This document shows positions 1-6,591 of a stretch of 11,556 nt of DNA, one piece after another. Source of the stretch: Nitrospinaceae bacterium (lineage in GTDB: Bacteria > Nitrospinota > Nitrospinia > Nitrospinales > VA-1); contig JAPYPK010000044.1 of assembly GCA_029937655.1 (NCBI GenBank), positions 1 to 11,556 of the forward strand, read 5' to 3'. Below the pieces are notes generated by a model. That model did not search any database. It had not been told where the DNA came from and worked only from the letters and a program-made list of their open reading frames with translations. The first letter of the stretch is position 1, and each line of letters begins with the position of its first letter. The position numbers and the translations under genes are program-made.

Positions 1-2
1 AT

Positions 3-731
3 CATGAATGTGGTTTGCTTGTAGATGGTTTTGATATTCCGCCGGTTATAGGAATACCATATAATCCCCCCCACTACTCAAACCTTCTTGAGGGTTGGGG
101 ATTGAAAAAATATAAGGACCTGCTTTCCTTTAGGATGGAATTACCAAAGATACCGGACTACCTTGAATCGGCAATGTCGCGTATTAATAAAAGAGGACGC
201 TTTATGGTAAGACCCTTTCATTTGAATAGCTTTCACGAGGATATAGAGGCTATTTGGCACATTTATAACGAATCATGGGCTGATAATTGGGGTTTTATTC
301 CAATGTCCAAAGAAGAATTTTTATATACTGCAAACGAAATGAGAAGTTTTTTTCAGCCTGGGTATTCTTTTATCGTGGAGGTTAATGGTGAACCAGTTGG
401 GTTCTCGCTTACCCTGCCAGATATCAACGTGATTTTAAAAAAAATGAACGGTCGGGTTTTCCCATTTGGTTGGGCTAAATTTTTTTGGAATAAAAATAAA
501 ATTAAATTGTACCGGGTCGTAGCTTTGGGAGTAAAGAAACAATACCGACGCTTGGGTATCGACGTTGCACTTTATTATGAAACCTATAAAAATTTTGTGG
601 AAAATAAAATAAAATGGTGCGATATGTCTTGGATGCTTGAAGATAATAAAGAAATTCTTATCCCTATTTCCCGTTTAGGTGGGACCATTTATAAAAGGCA
701 TCGAATTTATGAGCGAAATTTTATCTCTTAA
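3..731 (+). CDS. GNAT-fold N-acyltransferase (YghO-like), 5' truncated by the window edge
   Basis: This is the C-terminal part of a GNAT-superfamily acyl-CoA/ACP-dependent N-acyltransferase. A TTG at 15 could be read as a start, but the frame is open to the window edge and reads HECGLLVDGFD, which fits the interior of this family, so the true start lies upstream. From memory, full-length relatives are about 370 aa. Visible family landmarks are YNESWADNWGFIPM, GEPVGFSLTLPDIN, the acyl-donor-binding segment YRRLGID near residue 180, and a C-terminal SWMLEDN followed by a YKRHRIYER tail. The stop overlaps the next gene by 23 bp, so the two are probably co-transcribed and coupled. GNAT membership is seen in the sequence. 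The acyl substrate is unknown; Caulobacter ceramide synthase (bCerS) is a known GNAT-fold enzyme, which makes a long-chain-base acceptor plausible but inferred. Confidence 0.85.
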   Translation, partial: HECGLLVDGFDIPPVIGIPYNPPHYSNLLEGWGLKKYKDLLSFRMELPKIPDYLESAMSRINKRGRFMVRPFHLNSFHEDIEAIWHIYNESWADNWGFIPMSKEEFLYTANEMRSFFQPGYSFIVEVNGEPVGFSLTLPDINVILKKMNGRVFPFGWAKFFWNKNKIKLYRVVALGVKKQYRRLGIDVALYYETYKNFVENKIKWCDMSWMLEDNKEILIPISRLGGTIYKRHRIYERNFIS

Positions 732-1716
732 AAATGCCGCTGTCGTTGTAACAGGTTCTACTGGTTTTATTGGGAGTCATTTGATTGATTATCTAGTTGG
801 ACATGGTTGTACTATTCACGCATTGGTCCGTGAAACTAGTGATCAAAGGTGGTTGAATAAGTCAGACCAAGTGAAGGTTCATGTTGTTGATTTTGCGAAG
901 AGTTCATCTATTTCTTGTCTTGAAAAAGCCGACTACTTATTTCACTGTGCTGGCTTAACCAAGGCTAAAACGAGAGACGATTACTTTTGCGGCAATGTGT
1001 TTTCTTGCGAGGTTCTTTATGAAAGATGCGTGGCAATTGGAAGTAATCTCAACGCAATTGTTCATTTAAGTAGCCTGGCTGCTGCGGGGCCTAGCGTACA
1101 AGGGGAGGCAGTTCAAGAAAAGGACCCATGTAATCCCGTTACTTATTATGGAGAATCTAAGCTTGCAGGGGAAAGAATAGCGCTAAAATATTCTTCGTTG
1201 CTTCCTATCGTTATTATTCGACCTCCAGTAGTTTATGGCCCGAGAGAGGAAAATTTTTTCGTTTATCTAAAAACACTAAGCCAAGGTTGGAATATTAAAA
1301 TAGGGACAACTAGGCGAGAGTTATCGTTAGTTTATGTCACAGATTTAGTTAGAGCTATGGTTCGGGCGGCAGTTTGTTATCCCAAAAATGAAAAAATATA
1401 TTATGTTACTGACGGAGAGCATCATATTTGGAATGATATCTCGGATTCCGCAATGAAAATTCTTAACGTGCGCGCTAAAGCTCTATTTATTCCAAAAGTG
1501 TTACTCGCGTTTCTTTCTAGTATTTCTGAAGTTTTAGCTTGGTTCGGTCCCAAACCAGCACTTTTTGATCGACAAAGAGTAATTGATATTTGTCAAACAT
1601 CATGGATTGCATCACCCAAATCTTTTTTTGAATCACATGATTTTCAGCCGAAATATAATTTAGCAAAAGGTCTAAAAGAAACTATTGATTGGGGTAAGAA
1701 GAATAACTGGTTATAA
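709..1716 (+). CDS. NAD(P)-dependent epimerase/dehydratase (extended SDR), possibly ceramide-reductase-like
   Basis: This is an extended short-chain dehydrogenase of 335 aa. The N-terminal Rossmann fold has the nucleotide-binding motif TGSTGFIG (about residues 15-22). The active site has S121/S122 in HLSS and the catalytic pair Y147/K151 in YYGESK, followed by the RPPVVYGPRE substrate-domain motif. I chose ATG 709, which has AAAAGG about 10 nt upstream. A GTG at 679 would add 10 residues but lies deeper inside the preceding gene and has no ribosome site. The segment AGLTKAKTRDDYFCGN resembles the epimerase-like proteins of bacterial sphingolipid loci (CerR, 3-ketoceramide reductase). That link comes from family knowledge plus the neighbouring acyltransferase and CDP-alcohol enzyme, and is not proven. 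It could instead be a sugar-nucleotide or sterol-type dehydrogenase. Confidence 0.88.
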   Translation: MSEILSLKNAAVVVTGSTGFIGSHLIDYLVGHGCTIHALVRETSDQRWLNKSDQVKVHVVDFAKSSSISCLEKADYLFHCAGLTKAKTRDDYFCGNVFSCEVLYERCVAIGSNLNAIVHLSSLAAAGPSVQGEAVQEKDPCNPVTYYGESKLAGERIALKYSSLLPIVIIRPPVVYGPREENFFVYLKTLSQGWNIKIGTTRRELSLVYVTDLVRAMVRAAVCYPKNEKIYYVTDGEHHIWNDISDSAMKILNVRAKALFIPKVLLAFLSSISEVLAWFGPKPALFDRQRVIDICQTSWIASPKSFFESHDFQPKYNLAKGLKETIDWGKKNNWL

Positions 1717-1719
1717 AAG

Positions 1720-2604
1720 ATGAATGTACCGTCAGACCAAGTTTCGCCGGTTAAAGAAATAATAGAACCAGTAAATCGTTACTTTCACAATCCTATAGCA
1801 GCAAGTATTGTGAAAGCTTTAAAAGATACCTGGGTTACTCCCAACCAAGTAACCTATGCCTCTGTTTTTGTCGGGCTAGTCTCAGCATATACTTTTAGCT
1901 TGGGAACGTTACAGGGGTTTCTTTTAGCAGGCATTTTGCTAGAAGTGGTATTGATTTTAGATTGTGTAGATGGCCAGTTAGCACGAGCCAAAAAATGTTC
2001 TAGCGATTGGGGTCGGCTTTTAGATGGCATAGCGGGTTATATTATTTATTTGGCTGTTCTTGCCGGAATAATGATTGGTCTAGATAATGAATATATGGCA
2101 TTAGCCCTCTTTGGTGTAATCACTATCTTGCGGGCAATAGCCTATGACTATTGTAAGCTTACAATGATAACTATGATTCAGAAGGGGTTTGATGGAAACT
2201 TTCAAGAAATTTTGAATACCTACTCAAAAATCTCGGATAATGCTTCAATTCTTTTGAAGGTCTATTTTTACTATCTTCAACTTCAGCGATTGCTATTTCG
2301 TGGCTGCTTTACAAGTCTCAGTGAATTTGTGGGGTCTGGTAAGGAAGGCTATAAGGGCGATATAATGTCTTCTAGCGAGAGAAAAGATTACCAACAAAAA
2401 GCCAGTTCTTTGATGATTGCATGGAGTTGGAACGGAGCTGACTTGCCACTATTTTTTTTGGTACTAATGTCATTGTTTGGGGTGATGGAACGTAGTCTTT
2501 TCCCATTAGTATGTTTTTTGGCGGTACAGTTCGTACTCACTATAATTTATCATCAAACACAAACTCAAAGACTACTTAATGTTGGCAAGGTGAAATCAGT
2601 ATGA
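1720..2604 (+). CDS. CDP-alcohol phosphotransferase family protein with an altered signature motif
   Basis: This is a 294-aa integral membrane protein of the CDP-alcohol phosphotransferase family (PF01066), which moves a phospho-alcohol between a CDP-activated donor and an acceptor lipid or alcohol. The entry motif TPNQVTYAS (40-48) precedes the first membrane segments. The signature D-x2-D-G-x2-A-R-x8-G-x3-D-x3-D is present as D81, D84, G85, A88, R89, G98 and D102, but the final Asp is Gly106 (codon ggt). Hydrophobic stretches lie near 46-80, 104-140 and 240-280. The ATG follows the epimerase stop by 3 bp, and the stop TGA is embedded in an ATGA overlap with an 18-codon ORF. A head-group transferase role fits the lipid-like operon. 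The missing Asp, usually assigned as catalytic base, raises doubt about activity. Confidence 0.87.
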   Translation: MNVPSDQVSPVKEIIEPVNRYFHNPIAASIVKALKDTWVTPNQVTYASVFVGLVSAYTFSLGTLQGFLLAGILLEVVLILDCVDGQLARAKKCSSDWGRLLDGIAGYIIYLAVLAGIMIGLDNEYMALALFGVITILRAIAYDYCKLTMITMIQKGFDGNFQEILNTYSKISDNASILLKVYFYYLQLQRLLFRGCFTSLSEFVGSGKEGYKGDIMSSSERKDYQQKASSLMIAWSWNGADLPLFFLVLMSLFGVMERSLFPLVCFLAVQFVLTIIYHQTQTQRLLNVGKVKSV

Positions 2605-2657
2605 TTGAATTATCTAACCTTTTGCACCAGTCGAAATCCTTGGGTTTTCCTGTTTAA
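2601..2657 (+). CDS. 18-codon ORF translationally coupled to the CDP-alcohol enzyme
   Basis: An ATG at 2601 overlaps the upstream stop as ATGA, the usual form for stop-restart translational coupling. The ORF reads MIELSNLLHQSKSLGFPV and stops at TAA 2655. It ends 16 bp before the next start. It may be a real micropeptide, a leader for the 106-aa membrane protein, or the remnant of a longer coupled gene. No family was recognised, and a peptide this short could arise by chance. Confidence 0.3.
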   Translation: MIELSNLLHQSKSLGFPV

Positions 2658-2673
2658 TTAATGGGGACATAAA

Positions 2674-2994
2674 ATGTCTAGCGTTAACAAGGCTACTGGG
2701 AAGTGGGGAAAAGCAAAAATCAGGAGAGTTTTAGGCCCAACTCTGGCACTAGTAGGTCTACTTTATACCTATCGTTCCCATTTGAATGCGTGTCCTCGTG
2801 AAATTATTTTCGCGGCTTGGGCATTGCTGCCGCCGGTTTGGTTGATTTTCGAACACTGGTTATTGTTCGATAGAAACGAGGAGTCCTCGAAGGATTTCGA
2901 AACGTTTAAGCATAACCAAAGTTTAGCGCGAAATTTATGGGGTGGTTTTTTAATCTTTCTAGCAGTTTTTTACTCTGGAGTTTTTGGTGAGTAA
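2674..2994 (+). CDS. Small multi-pass membrane protein, unrecognised
   Basis: This 106-aa protein has a basic N-terminus (K7, K10, K13, K15, R17, R18) and three hydrophobic stretches at about 20-34, 44-65 and 87-103. A polar, charged loop (RNEESSKDFETFKHNQ, about 67-82) separates the last two, so an inner-membrane protein with short loops is expected. GGGGAC precedes the ATG by a few bases. It is the last + strand gene before a convergent hairpin, and its stop codon TAA ends at the left arm of that hairpin. Position and strand suggest membership of the upstream lipid-like operon, but no domain was recognised and no reaction is proposed. Confidence 0.7.
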   Translation: MSSVNKATGKWGKAKIRRVLGPTLALVGLLYTYRSHLNACPREIIFAAWALLPPVWLIFEHWLLFDRNEESSKDFETFKHNQSLARNLWGGFLIFLAVFYSGVFGE

Positions 2995-3035
2995 AACAAC
3001 TATCGACTTAGTGTACTCGTTGGACCTAGTTGTTT
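2994..3035. terminator. Candidate bidirectional terminator between convergent genes
   Basis: A perfect 9-bp inverted repeat, AAACAACTA (2994-3002) and TAGTTGTTT (3027-3035), encloses a 24-nt loop that could fold a smaller CGA/TCG pair. The left arm starts at the last base of the + strand membrane-protein stop. The right arm overlaps the stop codon of hspQ. On the - strand the hairpin runs directly into TTTT; on the + strand the T-rich part is inside the stem. The location between convergent genes supports a terminator role. Confidence 0.5.
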
Positions 3036-3271
3036 GTTACTGGATTGATTTCTAAATTGCGCTCTGCAACGTAAGTTTGACTCCCATCAGCTTTTTTAAC
3101 ATGGTACCAAGGTTTTTCTTTAGGAGGGCGGGAGCGTGCTACCATTTCATACCACTGGTCATCACCCTTGTAGCATGTGTCTACCGCAACAATTACTCCG
3201 TAATAATCAAATAGCTTATGGTGAACTTGTTGGCCAAAGGCAAACTTGTGTTTCGAGGTAGAATGGGGCAT
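3026..3271 (-). CDS. hspQ: HspQ / YccV-like hemimethylated-DNA-binding domain protein
   Basis: This 81-aa protein matches the HspQ (YccV-like, PF08755) family over its whole length. Landmarks are FGQQVHHKLFDYYGVIVAVD (12-31), the W40/Y41 pair after an acidic GDD, the KPWYHV core (53-58) and the C-terminal YVAERNLE (67-74). In Escherichia coli HspQ is a small heat-inducible factor that affects stability of certain proteins, including a mutant DnaA, and has been described as a Lon protease enhancer. The start is ATG at 3271, with only a weak purine stretch upstream. It is convergent with the membrane-protein gene and downstream of another small - strand gene, with a 94-bp AT-rich gap that could hold its own promoter; no clear heat-shock element was identified. 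Confidence 0.9.
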   Translation of the reverse strand: MPHSTSKHKFAFGQQVHHKLFDYYGVIVAVDTCYKGDDQWYEMVARSRPPKEKPWYHVKKADGSQTYVAERNLEINPVTNN

Positions 3272-3365
3272 GAATATTTTTTACTAGAGTATTAAATCTA
3301 TAATTTCTGGAGATTTTTTTTAAATTAAATAATTACTGCGGTTAATGAATGTAGGTTGCGCCGTA

Positions 3366-3587
3366 TCAGTTTGTGTTAATCCTATAAAAATACTCCCCTA
3401 ATTTAAATGCACTTCCATTTCTAACGACACCCAAAAATGTTTTTAATTTTTCGTCAGTAAGCGTAGCTAAAATGGTTGTTTGCAGGTCTTTAAAAGTAAT
3501 TTCTTCCCAAAAAGAATAATCAGCCGATCGCTGAAGGGGATATGTAGAGATGTCTTCCATTTCAATGTGGAATTGGTCTTCGGTCAT
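3366..3587 (-). CDS. Hypothetical small soluble protein
   Basis: This is an acidic 73-aa protein starting at ATG 3587 (MTEDQFHIEMED). An in-frame TTG at 3605 would give 79 aa; neither start has a good ribosome site, so ATG was preferred. Aromatic residues are frequent (YSFWEEITF, FKLGEYFYRI), and no signal peptide or membrane segment is visible. The C-terminal half (TLTDEKLKTFLGVVRNGSAFKLGEYFYRINTN region) looks like a compact folded domain, but I do not recognise the family. It lies upstream of hspQ on the same strand, separated by about 94 bp, and downstream of two palindromes that could control it. Confidence that it is a real gene is moderate. Confidence 0.5.
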   Translation of the reverse strand: MTEDQFHIEMEDISTYPLQRSADYSFWEEITFKDLQTTILATLTDEKLKTFLGVVRNGSAFKLGEYFYRINTN

Positions 3588-3634
3588 ATATCGTGGTTCT
3601 TTCAATTTGAGTAGGCTAATTAAATTTTTCTAAC

Positions 3635-3667
3635 TTTCTGCTATAAATTTTAAAATTACAGCAGAAA
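3635..3667. repeat. Inverted repeat / potential hairpin upstream of the - strand small gene
   Basis: TTTCTGCT (3635-3642) is perfectly complementary to AGCAGAAA (3660-3667). The 17-nt interior can add further A-T pairs after one mismatch. It is not followed by a T-run on either strand, which argues against an intrinsic terminator and for an operator or 5'-leader structure of the hypothetical gene ending at 3366. Confidence 0.5.
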
Positions 3668-3674
3668 TTATAAC

Positions 3675-3689
3675 CTAGAAACTTTCTAG
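3675..3689. repeat. 15-bp perfect palindrome, possible operator
   Basis: CTAGAAA-C-TTTCTAG is a perfect palindrome around a single central base, so it could not form a stable hairpin but is typical of sites for dimeric regulators. It lies 8 bp from the neighbouring inverted repeat. The cognate regulator is unknown, and no regulator gene is present in the window. Confidence 0.45.
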
Positions 3690-3852
3690 TGCAAAGGTTC
3701 GTGTTTGTTTGATTGTAGGTCTCTATTTAGTTTGGTGTGATTCTGCGTTTTTAAGTAATAAGTATCCAGCTTTTACTAGTGTGACTATTAGGAACTTAAG
3801 AAATTTCACAACTCTTCATGATCCTCTACGCGACTCCACTATTATCTAAAAA

Positions 3853-3893
3853 TTTAATATTTTTTAATATTTTTAAGGCTCTACAAGTATAAT
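3853..3893 (+). promoter_or_regulatory. Candidate promoter for coaX with an AT-rich upstream element
   Basis: TATAAT at 3888-3893 is a perfect -10 hexamer. No good -35 exists at 16-18 bp; the position holds TAATAT. Two tandem 10-bp TTTAATATTT units (3853-3872) form an AT-rich tract at roughly the place of an UP element. If used, the coaX leader would be about 130 nt. This is a motif match only. Confidence 0.35.
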
Positions 3894-4031
3894 GTTTGCT
3901 TGGAATAAAGAGGGGGTGACTATTCAGAAGTTGTAAAGATTTGATGAATGATTTGAAAAACTTATGTTCCTAATTACAAAGACCACAAACGGCAAATTAA
4001 TGCCACAAGTAGTTAATTAAATGGGGGTTTT

Positions 4032-4799
4032 GTGTTACTTGCGATTGATGTTGGTAATTCTAACAATGTTATAGGTTTGTTTTCTAGGGGTAAGCTTTTG
4101 ACCCATTGGAGGATTCGAACTGAATGGACACGTACCTCTGATGAGTATTGGGTGCTAATCAAAGAATTCATCCTGCTTAATGATGTAGAAGTCGAAATCA
4201 TAGATGAGATTGTCATTGCTTGTGTGGTGCCACCTCTGATTCCTATTTTAAAGGAGATGAGCAGGAAATACTTTTCGTGTGATCCTCTTATTGTTGGTCC
4301 TGGAATTAAGACGGGGATATCGATACTTTATAAAAACCCTGCTGAGGTAGGTGCTGATCGTATTGTCAACTCTGTGGCTGCTTATGAGAAATATGGTGGT
4401 CCACTGATTATCGTTGACTTTGGTACAGCGACAACATTTGATGCCGTTTCTGAAAAAGGTGAGTATCTGGGGGGGGCTATTTTCCCCGGCGTCCAGTTGT
4501 CTTTAGACGCTCTTTTTAAAAACGCTGCCAAACTGCCCCGCGTTGAGATGGCAGAACCTGACCACGTTATAGGAAAGTCCACGGTTGAAAGTATCCATTC
4601 AGGAACAATATACGGATTCGTTAGTATGATCGATGGAATGGTTTTAAAAATGCAGGAAGAGCTGCAACAAAAAGCGCGTGTTGTTGCAACTGGAGGAATA
4701 GTCGACTTGATAGCTTCCAAGGCTAAGTCTATAGACACTATAGATCCTTTTTTAACTCTTGAGGGATTGCATATCATATATCAAAGAAATCAAGGGTGA
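4032..4799 (+). CDS. coaX: Type III pantothenate kinase
   Basis: This 255-aa cytoplasmic enzyme phosphorylates pantothenate, the first step of coenzyme A synthesis, and belongs to the ASKHA (acetate/sugar kinase-Hsc70-actin) fold. The N-terminal phosphate-binding motif is DVGNSN (6-11). GADR (107-110, with D109) and the catalytic/phosphate-2 segment DFGTATTFD (129-137) follow. GGAIFPGV and a later ATGGI are also typical of CoaX. The start is GTG 4032 with GGGGG at 4023-4027; the nearby ATG 4021 is in a different frame. All expected motifs and the family length are intact. It has a long upstream region and is followed after 62 bp by an LRR gene on the same strand that has its own strong ribosome site. 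Confidence 0.95.
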   Translation: MLLAIDVGNSNNVIGLFSRGKLLTHWRIRTEWTRTSDEYWVLIKEFILLNDVEVEIIDEIVIACVVPPLIPILKEMSRKYFSCDPLIVGPGIKTGISILYKNPAEVGADRIVNSVAAYEKYGGPLIIVDFGTATTFDAVSEKGEYLGGAIFPGVQLSLDALFKNAAKLPRVEMAEPDHVIGKSTVESIHSGTIYGFVSMIDGMVLKMQEELQQKARVVATGGIVDLIASKAKSIDTIDPFLTLEGLHIIYQRNQG

Positions 4800-4861
4800 T
4801 AGGTAGTCGTTATAGTTTTACGAGGAAAAATAGATGAAATATTTTTTTTAGGAGTATTTAA

Positions 4862-5818
4862 ATGGGTATTATTAGGGGTGGTAACGCGGAATATGATGAT
4901 AGTAGGCCGACTTTAGAAGAACTAGCTCCAAAGGTTGAAGAAACTATCACCACCAGTTTAGAAGATGAATCTACAATACTAAGGCTGCCGAGTAAATATT
5001 ACTCTACGGATGAAATTACTTTATTGGCATGCTCCAGTCAAGTTAATCAGGTTCGGGTTTTGGATTTAGGAGACAATCAAATCGGTGATGAAGCGTTGAA
5101 AATTTTAAGTGAATCAAATCAGTTATTGAAACTTGAAGTACTAAAGCTTGGGGTTAATTTTATAACAGATGAAGGAATAAAGGAGTGGGCCAACTCTTCA
5201 AGCTCTACGTTAAAAAATATTAAATCGCTTATTTTGTCTGACAACAAACTAACTGATGATTCTCTGGTAGATTTTGTTAACTCGTCAAACTTTGTGCAAT
5301 TAGAATCACTTGATATTGGCTGGATGGAAGCTGGCAATAAAACGGCGATGGCTATAGGCATATCCAAGACCCTCCCTTGCCTAAAAAAACTTAACCTTGA
5401 ACGTAGTTATGTCGACGCGGAGGGGATTCGCTCACTGATCGGAGGTAAGATTGCTGAAAACCTTGAAGAATTAAATATTGCAGCAAATAAGTTTGGTGAT
5501 GCGGGAGCGAGTCTCATCGCTGGGACGTCTAACCTAAAAAAACTTAAAGTTCTGAACCTGTCTCAGAATACTATTGGAGATGATGGTGCTAAAGCCATTG
5601 GCATGTCAACTCAGTTAAGTGGACTAACTCATCTTTATATGGGAAGAAACGCTTTTGGCTCGGAAGGGGCGAAGGCAATTCACCAAACCAAAACTCTGAC
5701 ACAATTAAAGACGCTTATTCTTCAGGAAGGTGTCGAGACCACACCAGGTTTAGTTAACTATTCTCGACCTGAACTATTACGCCCGGAAGATCCAGAGTTA
5801 TCGAATCCAGGAGCATGA
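4862..5818 (+). CDS. Leucine-rich-repeat protein 1 (RNI-like, 27-residue repeats)
   Basis: This 318-aa protein has an ATG start preceded by AGGAG about 8 nt upstream. After a 60-residue acidic N-terminal part, repeat units begin at residues 64, 91, 120, 147, 174, 201, 228, 255 and 282; all steps are 27 except one of 29. The consensus is LxxLxLxxNxIGDxGAxAIxxSxxLxx, the ribonuclease-inhibitor-like LRR type (LRR_6, PF13516). Such solenoids are protein-binding scaffolds. The short tail is Pro/Glu-rich (SRPELLRPEDPELSNPGA). No signal peptide or membrane segment is visible, so a cytoplasmic location is expected unless a non-classical route is used. It lies downstream of coaX and convergent with a second LRR gene, and shares a C-terminal LTQLKTL cap with it. 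The binding partner is unknown. Confidence 0.88.
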   Translation: MGIIRGGNAEYDDSRPTLEELAPKVEETITTSLEDESTILRLPSKYYSTDEITLLACSSQVNQVRVLDLGDNQIGDEALKILSESNQLLKLEVLKLGVNFITDEGIKEWANSSSSTLKNIKSLILSDNKLTDDSLVDFVNSSNFVQLESLDIGWMEAGNKTAMAIGISKTLPCLKKLNLERSYVDAEGIRSLIGGKIAENLEELNIAANKFGDAGASLIAGTSNLKKLKVLNLSQNTIGDDGAKAIGMSTQLSGLTHLYMGRNAFGSEGAKAIHQTKTLTQLKTLILQEGVETTPGLVNYSRPELLRPEDPELSNPGA

Positions 5819-5925
5819 CGCTGATTGCTTAACAAGTAGGGATAAAGAATAAGCAGTTATATTGTTTCCTCAAAGGGTTGCGAATTTTTTGGTCGAGTTT
5901 AGGATTGTCTCTCTGTGATATTTGC

Positions 5926-6591
5926 TTAGAAAGCCTTGAGTGTTTTTAATTGGGTTAATTTTTTAGATTCGCGGAGGGCTTTTTTTGTTTCCTCAGATTT
6001 TATCCGATTGCCACCTAAGTGGAGGTAGGTTAAATTTGATAAAGTGTCTGAATTTGCGATTGCCAACGCACCCTGATCGCCAATCCTGTTATCCACTAAG
6101 TTTAGAGAGGTTAACTTGGTTAACGCAGAAGAGGCCGCCAAAGCCTTTGCCCCTCGTTCGGTAATTCCGTTTTGTTCAAGGTTGAGTGTTTTTACTTCTG
6201 AGAAAAGATCGCAGGACGAAAGAGCTTCTACGCCTTCATCTCCCAGATCATTGGAACCCAGATGAAGATAACCTACCTTAGGTAGAGTGCTTGATCCCGC
6301 GATAATTTTTATGCCTTCGGGTCCCAAGTTGTTGTGGGTGATAATAATCGTGTGGACAGAACTTAAGGGTTCAAAATCAGATAGTAGGGTGGCAAGGTGG
6401 ATGCCGTGTTCTCTTGTAACCTCATCTCTTTTAATAAATACGTAGGCATCCTGAAGTTTCAGGATTTTTTGATCCTTGATGTTCTCAAAGATTGCTTTTT
6501 GGTCTTTAGTTAGTTTGCTTGTGGGATCCCCATATTGTTCCCCGTCGTTGACAAGCTCTTCCCAGTTTTTAAGCTTTTCAACCTTTTTCAT
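5926..6591 (-). CDS. Leucine-rich-repeat protein 2, coupled to the Sel1 gene
   Basis: This is a 221-aa LRR protein. I chose ATG 6591, whose ATGA overlaps the TGA of the upstream Sel1 gene; a GTG at 6618 would add nine residues within that gene. The N-terminal ~75 residues are charged and not repetitive (MKKVEKLKNWEELVNDG). Repeats then start at 79, 106, 133, 160 and 187, spaced exactly 27, with a terminal unit near 215. The consensus matches the other two LRR proteins (for example LNLVDNRIGDQGALAIANS). No export signal is visible, which is odd because the coupled partner is exported. The C-terminal LTQLKTL matches the end of LRR protein 1, indicating paralogy. The function is likely protein binding, with the ligand unknown. 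Confidence 0.87.
   Translation of the reverse strand: MKKVEKLKNWEELVNDGEQYGDPTSKLTKDQKAIFENIKDQKILKLQDAYVFIKRDEVTREHGIHLATLLSDFEPLSSVHTIIITHNNLGPEGIKIIAGSSTLPKVGYLHLGSNDLGDEGVEALSSCDLFSEVKTLNLEQNGITERGAKALAASSALTKLTSLNLVDNRIGDQGALAIANSDTLSNLTYLHLGGNRIKSEETKKALRESKKLTQLKTLKAF

Larger units (their letters stand above)
3606..4031. other. 426-bp divergent intergenic region (hypothetical protein / coaX)
   Basis: No convincing gene was seen in this AT-rich stretch; the only ORFs are of about ten codons or fewer. It holds a long interrupted hairpin (3635-3667), a 15-bp perfect palindrome (3675-3689), two tandem copies of TTTAATATTT (3853-3872) and a consensus -10 hexamer (3888-3893). It separates divergent genes, so it should carry promoters in both directions. 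No tRNA-like or obvious riboswitch fold was recognised. Confidence 0.6.

Noticed and set aside
3026..3605. hspQ plus the adjacent small gene as a toxin-antitoxin pair
   Set aside because: HspQ is a known conserved protein, the two genes are 94 bp apart, and the small protein resembles no toxin or antitoxin I know.
4013..4216. 67-codon - strand open frame over the coaX start
   Set aside because: Antisense shadow of the coaX 5' end with a Ser/Thr-rich translation.
4382..4777. 131-codon open frame on the - strand inside coaX
   Set aside because: It lies opposite an intact coaX with all family motifs, has a low-complexity Ser/Pro/Ile-rich translation with no recognisable domain, and no ribosome site was seen.
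5119..5367. 82-codon - strand open frame inside LRR protein 1
   Set aside because: Antisense shadow of a clear LRR coding region.
5825..5856. Inverted repeat TTGCTTA...TAAGCAG between the convergent LRR genes as a terminator
   Set aside because: Only about 6 bp of AT-rich stem, an 18-nt loop and no following T-run; too weak to call.
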